In this document: positions 57,631-64,000 of the stretch, piece by piece | Layout of the letters: the number at the start of each line of letters is the position of its first letter | Position numbering within the stretch: position 1 is the stretch's first letter | Assembly (NCBI GenBank): GCA_002325375.1 | Contig: DCRZ01000008.1 | Coordinates: 1,438-65,437, forward strand | Reading direction: 5' to 3' | DNA: 64,000 nucleotides | Source of the DNA: Rhodospirillaceae bacterium UBA1479 | Lineage (GTDB): Bacteria > Pseudomonadota > Alphaproteobacteria > Rhodospirillales > Casp-alpha2 | Position numbers and translations under genes: made by a program | The notes under the pieces: model-generated | The model's database searches: none | Told to the model about the DNA's origin: nothing | What the model saw: only the letters and a program-made list of their open reading frames with translations

Positions 57631-58629
57631 TTAGAAATGCCGGTACCCCCCGGGACCCAGGTCCAGCATCGCCCCACCGGGGCCGAGCAGACGGACATCC
57701 GGTTCCGTCGTCATGGTCCCGATACGGGTCACGGGAACGCCCGATTCGCGGGCGGCCGTGGCGACCGCGGCCGCCGATGACGGGGGCGCCGTGAACGCAA
57801 GCTCGTAATCGTCGCCGCCGGTCACCAATGTTTTCAGCAGGCTGGGGTCGGCCGCAAGCGCCGCCCGCGCCGCATCGGACAACGGCAGATCCTGGACCCC
57901 GATCTCGGCCCCCAGGCCCGACGTCTTGGCGATATGGCCGACGTCGGCGGCAAGGCCGTCGGACACGTCGATGCAACTCGTGGCGATGCTCACCAGACGT
58001 GGGCCAAGCGCCGTCCGCGGCCGTGGCCGGTCATAGCGGTCACGCAGGAACGCATCGCCGTCGACACCGGCGAGCGTCCGCCCGTCGCGGGCAACCAGAA
58101 GGCCGAGGGCCGCATCGCCGATCGACCCGGACAGGTAAAGATCATCACCGGTCTGCGCCCCGGACCGGCGGAGAGCCTGCCCCGCGGCGACCCAGCCGAG
58201 TGCCGTGATCGAGAGCGTGAGCGGCCCGTTCGTGGTCACCGTGTCCCCACCCAGCAGGAAGATGCCGTGTGCGGCCTGCATGTCCCCAAGACCGGAAGCG
58301 AAGGTCTGCAGCCAGCCGGGAACGATCGGCTTGGGGGCCGCCAGGGCCAGGGTATAGGCGGCGGGCGTGGCGCCCATGGCGGCCAGATCCGAGAGATTGA
58401 CGCCCAACGCCTTGACCGCCAAACATTCTGGATCGGCATCGGCCAGGAAATGCTGGCCCGCGACCAGGGCATCGGTGGTAACGACAAGCTGGCAGCCCTT
58501 GGGCGGCGTCAGCAGCCCGGCGTCATCCTTGAGGTCGAGCGCTTCCGGCCGGCCCTCGGTCAGGGGCCGGAAATAGGCGGCGATCAGATCGAATTCGCCC
58601 AATCTGTCCGGTTCGTCGTTGTCGCTCAT
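57631..58629 (-). CDS. thiL: Thiamine-monophosphate kinase
   Basis: 332 residues from the ATG at 58629. GEFDLIAAYFRPL, LKDDAGLLTPP (metal-binding DD), NLSDLAAMGATPAAYTLAL, LLGGDTVTTNGPLTLSI, and IDVSDGLAADVGHIA follow in family order, with GGDDYELAFT near 260. Phosphorylates thiamine phosphate to the active diphosphate. Downstream of nusB, as in many proteobacteria. Confidence 0.96.
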   Translation of the reverse strand: MSDNDEPDRLGEFDLIAAYFRPLTEGRPEALDLKDDAGLLTPPKGCQLVVTTDALVAGQHFLADADPECLAVKALGVNLSDLAAMGATPAAYTLALAAPKPIVPGWLQTFASGLGDMQAAHGIFLLGGDTVTTNGPLTLSITALGWVAAGQALRRSGAQTGDDLYLSGSIGDAALGLLVARDGRTLAGVDGDAFLRDRYDRPRPRTALGPRLVSIATSCIDVSDGLAADVGHIAKTSGLGAEIGVQDLPLSDAARAALAADPSLLKTLVTGGDDYELAFTAPPSSAAAVATAARESGVPVTRIGTMTTEPDVRLLGPGGAMLDLGPGGYRHF

Positions 58630-58686
58630 GCGGTTAGGTACATCCGTCGTGTCCCCCATCCATTGGGAGGGAAATTGTGGCGACCT

Positions 58687-59181
58687 TTAAGTGAACTCCG
58701 CCGGGCGGAGTTCGCGACCCAGATGGTCGAGAAAGCCGTTGACCAGGGCCGGTTCGCGCCCGTCGAAAAAGGCGTCGGCGACGTCCACGTATTCCTTGAT
58801 GACGACCACGGCGGGAACCTGCGGCCGTTTGGCCATTTCAAAGGCCGCCGCGCGCAGTACCGCGCGCAGGAGGGCTTCCAGGGACTCCACCGTATGCGGG
58901 TGGTTGAGCGCCATCTTCAGGTAGCGGTCGACACCCTCGAGATCGTTGCTGACCCCCGCGACCAGTTCCTTCAACAGGTCCAGGTCCGGTGGTGTGAAGC
59001 CGTTTTCATCGTCGTTGCCGCCATGACCGTCATCGGCGTCGAGAGCGGACGACGACCAGCGTTCGGCCATGATGGCTTCCAGCACCGGATCCGCGCCGGC
59101 GCCGGCCAGGTCCATTTCATACAGCGCCTGCACGGCGGCCAGACGGGCCGAACTCAGGGGGGCGGATCGGGTTGTGGTCAT
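58687..59181 (-). CDS. nusB: Transcription antitermination factor NusB
   Basis: 164 residues. ARLAAVQALYEMDLAGAG opens the helical fold, ESLEALLRAVLRAAAFEM is the central helix, and VVIKEYVDVADAFFDGREPALVNGFLDHLGRELR is the C-terminal signature. Binds boxA RNA with NusE/S10 for rRNA antitermination. Nine bases after ribH. Confidence 0.96.
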   Translation of the reverse strand: MTTTRSAPLSSARLAAVQALYEMDLAGAGADPVLEAIMAERWSSSALDADDGHGGNDDENGFTPPDLDLLKELVAGVSNDLEGVDRYLKMALNHPHTVESLEALLRAVLRAAAFEMAKRPQVPAVVVIKEYVDVADAFFDGREPALVNGFLDHLGRELRPAEFT

Positions 59182-59190
59182 GGATCGTCC

Positions 59191-59640
59191 TTAACTTCCG
59201 CCGAAACGCTGTTTAACGTCGATCATGGCAAGGCAGGCGCGGGCCGCTTCGGCGCCCTTGTTCTTGCCCTTGGGATCGGCGCGTACGTGGGCCTGGTCAC
59301 CGTTTTCGCAGGTTAGCACCCCGAAGCCGAGCGCCAGGCCGTCCCGCGTCGTCAGGTCCATAATGGCGCGGCTGGCTTCGCTGCAGATATGGTCGTAGTG
59401 ACTGGTCTCGCCGCGAATCACGCAGCCGAAAGCAAGGAACCCGGCGTATTTTCCGCCGAAGGCCGCATGGCGGATGGCGGCGGGAATTTCGAATACGCCT
59501 GGGACCTCCAGCCGTTCGTGGTGCAGGCCGGCCTCGGTCAGCAGCGGCAGGGCGCCGGCGATCAGACCGTCGGCAATGTCCGGGTAGTAGCGGGATTCGA
59601 CGATCAGGACTGTGCCCTTCGGGGCCTCGGCGGCGCTCAC
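59191..59640 (-). CDS. ribH: 6,7-dimethyl-8-ribityllumazine synthase
   Basis: 149 residues, GTG start overlapping the upstream stop (GTGA). VESRYYPDIADGLIAGAL, VPGVFEIPAAIRHAAFGGKYAGFLAFGCVIRGETSHYDHICSEASRAI with the catalytic His, and LGFGVLTCENGDQA (where Thr/Cys replaces the usual TxT) are visible. Joins the ribityl pyrimidine with dihydroxybutanone phosphate to make lumazine. Confidence 0.96.
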   Translation of the reverse strand: MSAAEAPKGTVLIVESRYYPDIADGLIAGALPLLTEAGLHHERLEVPGVFEIPAAIRHAAFGGKYAGFLAFGCVIRGETSHYDHICSEASRAIMDLTTRDGLALGFGVLTCENGDQAHVRADPKGKNKGAEAARACLAMIDVKQRFGGS

Positions 59641-60773
59641 TCGGCACCTCGGTCGATGGGGTGGCGGCCGACGATGGTCAGCCCATGGCCGTCCAGGCCG
59701 ACCACGGTCTTGGTCGAATTGGTCAAAAGGGTCATCTCCGTGATGCCGAGGTCGGTCAGGATTTGTGCGCCCACGCCGTAATCGCGGAGCTGGCCGGATG
59801 GCTTCTCACCCTCGCCCAGCTTGGCCTTGACCCGGTCGGACAGGCTGGTCGGCATGGGCTCGCGGATCAGCACGATGACGCCCCGGCCCATCTCGCCGAT
59901 GATTTCCATGGAGCGCTGCAACAGGCCGTCGGCGCCCCGCGAATTGTCGCCCAGGACGTCTTCCAACACATTGAGCGCGTGCATGCGCACGGGCACCGGA
60001 CCGCCTTTGGAAATGTCGCCCTTCACCAGGGCGATATGTTCCGCATAGGCCACGGTGTTCTGATAGATCGCCATGGTGAAGCTGCCGCCGTGGCGGCTTT
60101 CGAACGGCGTTTCCAGGATGCGTTTGACCAGCCGGTCGTTCTTGCGCCGGTAGGCGATCAGGTCGGCGATGGTCGCGATCTTCAACCCGTGGTGCTGGGC
60201 GAAGCCGACCAGATCGGGCATCCGTGCCATGGTGCCGTCGTCGTTCATGATCTCGCAGATCACGCCGGCCGGGCTGAGGCCCGCCAGGCGCGCCACATCG
60301 ACGGCCGCTTCCGTATGTCCGGCGCGCACCAGGGTGCCGCCGTCGCGGGCTTCCAGCGGGAAGATATGGCCCGGCGTGGCGATGTCGGCCGCCCCCCGCG
60401 CCGGGTCGATGGCGACGGAGACCGTGCGCGCCCGGTCCGAGGCGGAAATCCCCGTGGTGACGCCCTCGCGGGCCTCGATCGACACGGTGAAGGCCGTCTG
60501 ATGGCGCGACGAATTGGTGCGGCTCATATGCGGCAGGTCCAGCTTTTCGACTCGCTCGCGGGTCAGCGCCAGGCAGATCAGCCCGCGCCCGAAGCGCGCC
60601 ATGAAGTTGATGGCGTCCGGGGTCGCCATCTGGGCCGGGATGACCAGATCGCCCTCGTTCTCGCGTTCCTCGTCGTCGACCAGGATGAACATGCGCCCGT
60701 TGCGCGCGTCCTCAATGATGTCCTCGATCGGCGACAGGATGCCGTCGTAGGCGTTAACGTCTTGTAATTTCAA
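59637..60773 (-). CDS. ribB: 3,4-dihydroxy-2-butanone 4-phosphate synthase fused to a degenerate GTP cyclohydrolase II-like domain
   Basis: 378 residues, TTG start overlapping the ribE stop (TTGA). The N-terminal half is an intact RibB: FILVDDEERENEGDLVIPA, RFGRGLICLAL, RHQTAFTVSIEA, and DIATPGHIFPLEARDGGTLVRAGHTEAAVDVARLAG. The C-terminal half keeps the RibA fold (VPVRMHALNVLEDVLGD...LLTNSTKTVVGL) but lacks the three zinc Cys and the RGIGL motif. It probably has only the synthase activity, with RibA elsewhere in the genome. Confidence 0.93.
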   Translation of the reverse strand: MKLQDVNAYDGILSPIEDIIEDARNGRMFILVDDEERENEGDLVIPAQMATPDAINFMARFGRGLICLALTRERVEKLDLPHMSRTNSSRHQTAFTVSIEAREGVTTGISASDRARTVSVAIDPARGAADIATPGHIFPLEARDGGTLVRAGHTEAAVDVARLAGLSPAGVICEIMNDDGTMARMPDLVGFAQHHGLKIATIADLIAYRRKNDRLVKRILETPFESRHGGSFTMAIYQNTVAYAEHIALVKGDISKGGPVPVRMHALNVLEDVLGDNSRGADGLLQRSMEIIGEMGRGVIVLIREPMPTSLSDRVKAKLGEGEKPSGQLRDYGVGAQILTDLGITEMTLLTNSTKTVVGLDGHGLTIVGRHPIDRGAE

Positions 60774-61369
60774 GGGGCTTCACCGTTTGTCTGCATAAGC
60801 CGCGCAACATAGCGCGCCAGCATGTCGATTTCCAGGTTCACGGCGCCGCCGACGGCCAGGCCGCCGAGGGTCGTCTGTTCCTGGGTATGGGGGATGATAT
60901 TGACCGTGAAATCCCGGGCCAGGGCCGTGTTCACGGTCAGCGATACACCGTCCAGAGTGACCGAGCCCTTGGCGGCGATGAAGGGTGCCAGGGCGTCCGG
61001 CGCGCGGAAGGTTAGTTTCAGGGACTCCCCTTCCGTCTCCCGCGCCACCAACTCGGCCATGCCGTCGACATGGCCGGACACGATATGTCCGCCCAACTCG
61101 TCCCCGGCCTTGAGCGCCCGCTCCAGGTTGACGGTGGTGCCTTCGTGCCAAGTGCCGAGCGTCGTCAGCCGCCGGGTTTCGCCCGAGGCTTCGAAGGCGA
61201 GCCAACCTGCTCCTTTTTCGATCACCGTCAGGCAACAGCCGGAACAGGCGACCGATGCGCCGATGGCGATATCGCCGGTGTCGAAGGCGGTTTCGATTTC
61301 AAGACGGCCGTCATCCGCATGCTGGATGGCGCGGACCCGGCCGACGTCGGTGATGATGCCTGTGAACAT
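60770..61369 (-). CDS. ribE: Riboflavin synthase alpha subunit
   Basis: 199 residues. Two lumazine-binding barrels: MFTGIITDVGRV with VACSGCCLTVIEKG in the first, and GGHIVSGHVDGMAEL with KGSVTLDGVSLTV and NIIPHT in the second. Dismutates two lumazines to riboflavin and the pyrimidine precursor. Part of ribD-ribE-ribB-ribH, each gene touching the next. Confidence 0.96.
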   Translation of the reverse strand: MFTGIITDVGRVRAIQHADDGRLEIETAFDTGDIAIGASVACSGCCLTVIEKGAGWLAFEASGETRRLTTLGTWHEGTTVNLERALKAGDELGGHIVSGHVDGMAELVARETEGESLKLTFRAPDALAPFIAAKGSVTLDGVSLTVNTALARDFTVNIIPHTQEQTTLGGLAVGGAVNLEIDMLARYVARLMQTNGEAP

Positions 61370-61378
61370 GAGTGTTAC

Positions 61379-62539
61379 TTACGCCGGACGGGGGCGAACC
61401 GCCAGTATTTCCAGGATGTCGTCGCCGACCAGTTCCATGGACAGGCGCTCGAAGCGCAACGCGTCGCTCATCGTGACCACGGATAGAGGTGCGACCGCCG
61501 GAATGCCGTCGCTGCCGACCACCACGGGGGCATGGAACCAAGCCAGGCGATCAACCAGTCCGGCCTTCAGGAAAGTCGCCGCGACCGTGCCGCCCCCCTC
61601 GATCAACAGGCGCGTGATCCCGGCCCGGGCCAGGGTGGCGAGAACCGCCGCCGGATCCGGCCGGCCGTCGCTTCCGGCGGCGACGCGGACCACCTGGGCC
61701 CCCATTTTCTCCAATGTTTCCGCAGCTTCGGGAGAAGAATCCGGAACCGTAACGACCCACAGGGGCACATCCTTGGCCGATGCCACCAGCTTGCCCTTTG
61801 GCGGGGTCTTCAGATGTGTGTCGAGCACCACCCGCGCAGGCGATTGGCGATCCATGCCCGGCAGACGGCAGGTCAGTTCCGGATCGTCGGCCTGCACCGT
61901 GCCGATCCCCACCATGATCGCATCGGCCTGTGCACGCATCAGATGGCCGCGCGCCCGGGCCGCGTCGGAAGTCACCCATTTGCTGTCCCCGCCGGCGGCG
62001 GCGATGCGGCCGTCGAGGCTGGAGGCCGCCTTCAGCAGGACCAGCGGCCGGCCCTTGGCGGCGCGGGTGAAATAACCGGCGTTGATTTCCCGGGCGTGGG
62101 GCTCGTCCAGGCCCTGGTCGACGGTGATCCCGGCATTTTCCAAGGCGGCGACACCCTGCCCGGCAACCCGATCGTCCGGATCGGTGACGGCGATGACGAC
62201 ACGGCGGATGCCGGCGGCGATCAGGGCCTCCGTGCAGGGGCCGGTCTGGCCCGTGTGGCAGCAGGGTTCCAAGGTCACATAGGCCGTGGCGCCCCGGGCC
62301 AGTTCCCCTGCCCGCGCCAGGGCTTCGGTTTCGGCATGGGGCCTGCCGCCCGGCTGGGTCCAGCCGCGTCCGACCACGCGGCCGCCGCCGTCGCGGCAGC
62401 CTTCAAGGTCCGGGCGGACCAGGACGCAGCCGACCGCCGGATTGGGCCAGGCATTGCCCAGCCCGCGCCGGGCCAAGCCCAGCGCCATGACCATGAACCG
62501 CCGGTCGTGTTTGGTGAATGGCTTAGTCGTCTTCGCCAC
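61379..62539 (-). CDS. ribD: Bifunctional riboflavin deaminase/reductase
   Basis: 386 residues, GTG start overlapping nrdR by 17 bp. The deaminase domain has PNPAVGCVLV, HAETEALARAGE (zinc His-Ala-Glu) and VTLEPCCHTGQTGPC (zinc Cys pair). The reductase domain has PLVLLKAASSLDGRIAAAGGDSKWVTSDAARARGHLMRAQADAIMVGIGTV and ITRLLIEGGGTVAATFL. Catalyses the second and third steps from GTP to riboflavin. Confidence 0.96.
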   Translation of the reverse strand: MAKTTKPFTKHDRRFMVMALGLARRGLGNAWPNPAVGCVLVRPDLEGCRDGGGRVVGRGWTQPGGRPHAETEALARAGELARGATAYVTLEPCCHTGQTGPCTEALIAAGIRRVVIAVTDPDDRVAGQGVAALENAGITVDQGLDEPHAREINAGYFTRAAKGRPLVLLKAASSLDGRIAAAGGDSKWVTSDAARARGHLMRAQADAIMVGIGTVQADDPELTCRLPGMDRQSPARVVLDTHLKTPPKGKLVASAKDVPLWVVTVPDSSPEAAETLEKMGAQVVRVAAGSDGRPDPAAVLATLARAGITRLLIEGGGTVAATFLKAGLVDRLAWFHAPVVVGSDGIPAVAPLSVVTMSDALRFERLSMELVGDDILEILAVRPRPA

Positions 62540-62981
62540 TTAAATTCTCGACGAAGGCCTCAAAATCCTTGGCCTCGCGGAAGTTTCGGTAGACGGAGGC
62601 AAAGCGGACGTAGGCGACCTGATCCAGATTGGCCAGATTCTCCATAACCATTTCGCCGACCACCTTGGAGGGAATCTCGTTTTCCCCCAAAGTTTCCAGC
62701 CGGCGCTGTATGGAATTGACGATCCGCTCGATACGGTCTTCGTCGACCGGGCGTTTGCGGAGCGCGATGTGCAGGGAACGCGACAGCTTGTCGCGGTCGA
62801 ACGGGGTCTTTTCCCCGCCTTTCTTGACGACCACAAGTTCACGCAGTTGGACCCGTTCAAACGTCGTCCAACGGGCACCACAGGCCGGACAGAAGCGTCG
62901 GCGGCGTACCGCCGAGCCGTCTTCGGTCGGCCGGGAATCCTTCACCTGAGAATCGTCATGTCCGCAGAATGGGCACCGCAT
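62523..62981 (-). CDS. nrdR: Ribonucleotide reductase regulator NrdR
   Basis: 152 residues. A four-Cys zinc ribbon (CPFCG and CPACG, with RRRRFC between) is followed by an ATP-cone domain (VVKKGGEKTPFDRDKLSRSLHIALRKRPV). Represses ribonucleotide reductase genes through NrdR boxes when dATP is high. First gene of the riboflavin operon here, a conserved linkage. Confidence 0.97.
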   Translation of the reverse strand: MRCPFCGHDDSQVKDSRPTEDGSAVRRRRFCPACGARWTTFERVQLRELVVVKKGGEKTPFDRDKLSRSLHIALRKRPVDEDRIERIVNSIQRRLETLGENEIPSKVVGEMVMENLANLDQVAYVRFASVYRNFREAKDFEAFVENLSGEDD

Positions 62982-63045
62982 CGGTCACTACTCCCCAATA
63001 TTTTGTGTTTTGTACCCGCTCAGGTCTAAACAAGCCGTTACCGGC

Positions 63046-64000
63046 CTAGATGTTCGAATAGATCGGAAAATCCCGGCACAGCCGGCCCACGGCTTCGGCC
63101 GCCTTGGCTTCCACCGCAGAATTGTCGTCCGGATTGGCGGCGACGCCATCCAGCACGTCGGCGATCAGGTTGCCGATTTCGCGGAATTCCCCCTCGCCGA
63201 AGCCGCGCGTGGTGCCCGCCGGCGTGCCCAGCCGGATGCCCGAGGTCACCGTCGGCTTTTCCGGATCGAACGGCACGCCGTTCTTGTTGCAGGTCATGCG
63301 GGCGTTTTCCAGGGCGGCCTCGGCCGCGACCCCGGTCAGCCCCTTGGCGCGCATATCGACCAGCATCAGATGCGTGTCCGTGCCGCCGGCGACGATATCG
63401 AAGCCGCGGGAAACCAGCGTTTCCGCGAGAACCCGGGCATTGGCGACGACGCGCGCCGAATAGTCCTTGAATTCAGGGCGCAACGCTTCGCCGAAAGCCA
63501 CCGCCTTGGCGGCGATGACATGCATCAGCGGCCCGCCCTGCAGGCCCGGGAATACGGCCGAATTGATCTTTTTGGCGATCGCTTCGTCGTTGGTCAGGAT
63601 CATGCCGCCACGGGGGCCGCGCAGGGTCTTGTGGGTCGTCGTGGTGGCGATGTCCGCATAGGGGAACGGACTTGGATGCACCCCGGCGGCGACCAGGCCC
63701 GCGAAATGCGCCATATCGACCATCATCAGCGCGCCGACCTTGTCGCAGATCTCGCGGAACTTGGGGAAATCAAGGGTGCGGGGATAGGCGGAACCGCCGG
63801 CGATGATGATCTTGGGCTTGTGTTCCATGGCCAGGCGCTCGACCTCATCGAAATCGACCAGGGCGTCCTGACGGCGCACGCCGTACTGCACGGCGTCGAA
63901 CCACTTGCCGGACATGGCAGGCGGCGCCCCGTGGGTCAGGTGTCCGCCGGCGGCCAGGGACATGCCCATGATGGTCTCGCCCGGCTTGACCAGGGCCAGC
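63046..64000 (-). CDS. glyA: Serine hydroxymethyltransferase (N-terminus beyond window)
   Basis: At least 318 residues up to the right edge; the start is outside. TIMGMSLAAGGHLTHG, VDMAHFAGLVAAG, TTTTHKTLRGPRGGMIL (PLP Lys) and SGIRLGTPAGTTRGFGEGEF are the family's motifs, and the stop is TAG at 63046. Converts serine and tetrahydrofolate to glycine and methylene-THF. Lies 64 bp upstream of nrdR on the same strand. Confidence 0.96.
   Translation of the reverse strand, partial: LALVKPGETIMGMSLAAGGHLTHGAPPAMSGKWFDAVQYGVRRQDALVDFDEVERLAMEHKPKIIIAGGSAYPRTLDFPKFREICDKVGALMMVDMAHFAGLVAAGVHPSPFPYADIATTTTHKTLRGPRGGMILTNDEAIAKKINSAVFPGLQGGPLMHVIAAKAVAFGEALRPEFKDYSARVVANARVLAETLVSRGFDIVAGGTDTHLMLVDMRAKGLTGVAAEAALENARMTCNKNGVPFDPEKPTVTSGIRLGTPAGTTRGFGEGEFREIGNLIADVLDGVAANPDDNSAVEAKAAEAVGRLCRDFPIYSNI

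Overview
GC-rich chromosomal DNA of an alphaproteobacterium, most like Rhodospirillales. The call rests on gene order: dusB-ntrB-ntrC-ntrY-ntrX-trkA-hfq-hflX, a rlpA/dac/tmk/holB/metG/tatD run, a fused ispDF, a ubiquinol-cytochrome c chaperone gene, and nrdR-ribD-ribE-ribB-ribH-nusB-thiL. No phage, transposase, integrase or CRISPR array was seen.

1-8050 (minus strand): a type I secretion operon. Two different ABC half-transporters come first, then an HlyD-type adaptor, then a very large repeat adhesin that leaves the window at its C-terminal side. A good sigma-54 promoter match lies upstream. 8051-9460: a sparsely coding stretch with tRNA-Ser(UGA), a 38-residue membrane peptide, CRP-type and Pho-box-like sites and a small unknown gene. 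9560-19206 (plus strand): cell-wall genes (ElyC/YdcF-like, MltB-like, RlpA, D,D-carboxypeptidase) leading into tmk-holB-metG-tatD-MBL hydrolase.

19207-27700: accessory block. It holds a lower-GC secreted protein and a catabolic cluster: TauD-type dioxygenase with divergent LysR, VOC protein, RpiR regulator, class III aminotransferase and a dimethylformamidase-like amidase. 27727-31863: mazG, a lipoprotein, YjbR, a beta-hydroxyacid dehydrogenase, an inositol-monophosphatase-like enzyme and a small conserved protein. 31978-43050 (minus): hflX, hfq, HAD phosphatase, trkA and the two nitrogen-type two-component systems, followed by a CcsA/YpjD-like membrane protein.

44131-48665: ispDF, an atypical response regulator with Glu at the phosphoacceptor position, cutA, a thioredoxin-like ferredoxin, a candidate CRP-dependent small RNA, and an outer-membrane beta-barrel with a winged-helix regulator gene beside it. 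49339-54633: tRNA-Pro(GGG), a lipid/DNA-architecture operon (DUF177, rpmF, plsX, fabH, ihfA, merR-like), the cytochrome bc1 chaperone and divergent bamE. 54747-64000 (minus): proton-pumping pyrophosphatase, a FliL-like protein, the riboflavin/nusB/thiL operon, nrdR, and glyA cut by the window edge.

Most core genes are tightly packed, with ATGA, GTGA or TTGA overlaps. The observations most worth a second look are the sigma-54 promoter on the adhesin secretion operon with its unusual pair of ATPase subunits, the candidate sRNA at 47814-47893, the 38-residue membrane peptide with its stacked operators, the repeated motif flanking the winged-helix regulator, and the degenerate or atypical domains in RibB, the response regulator and NtrX.
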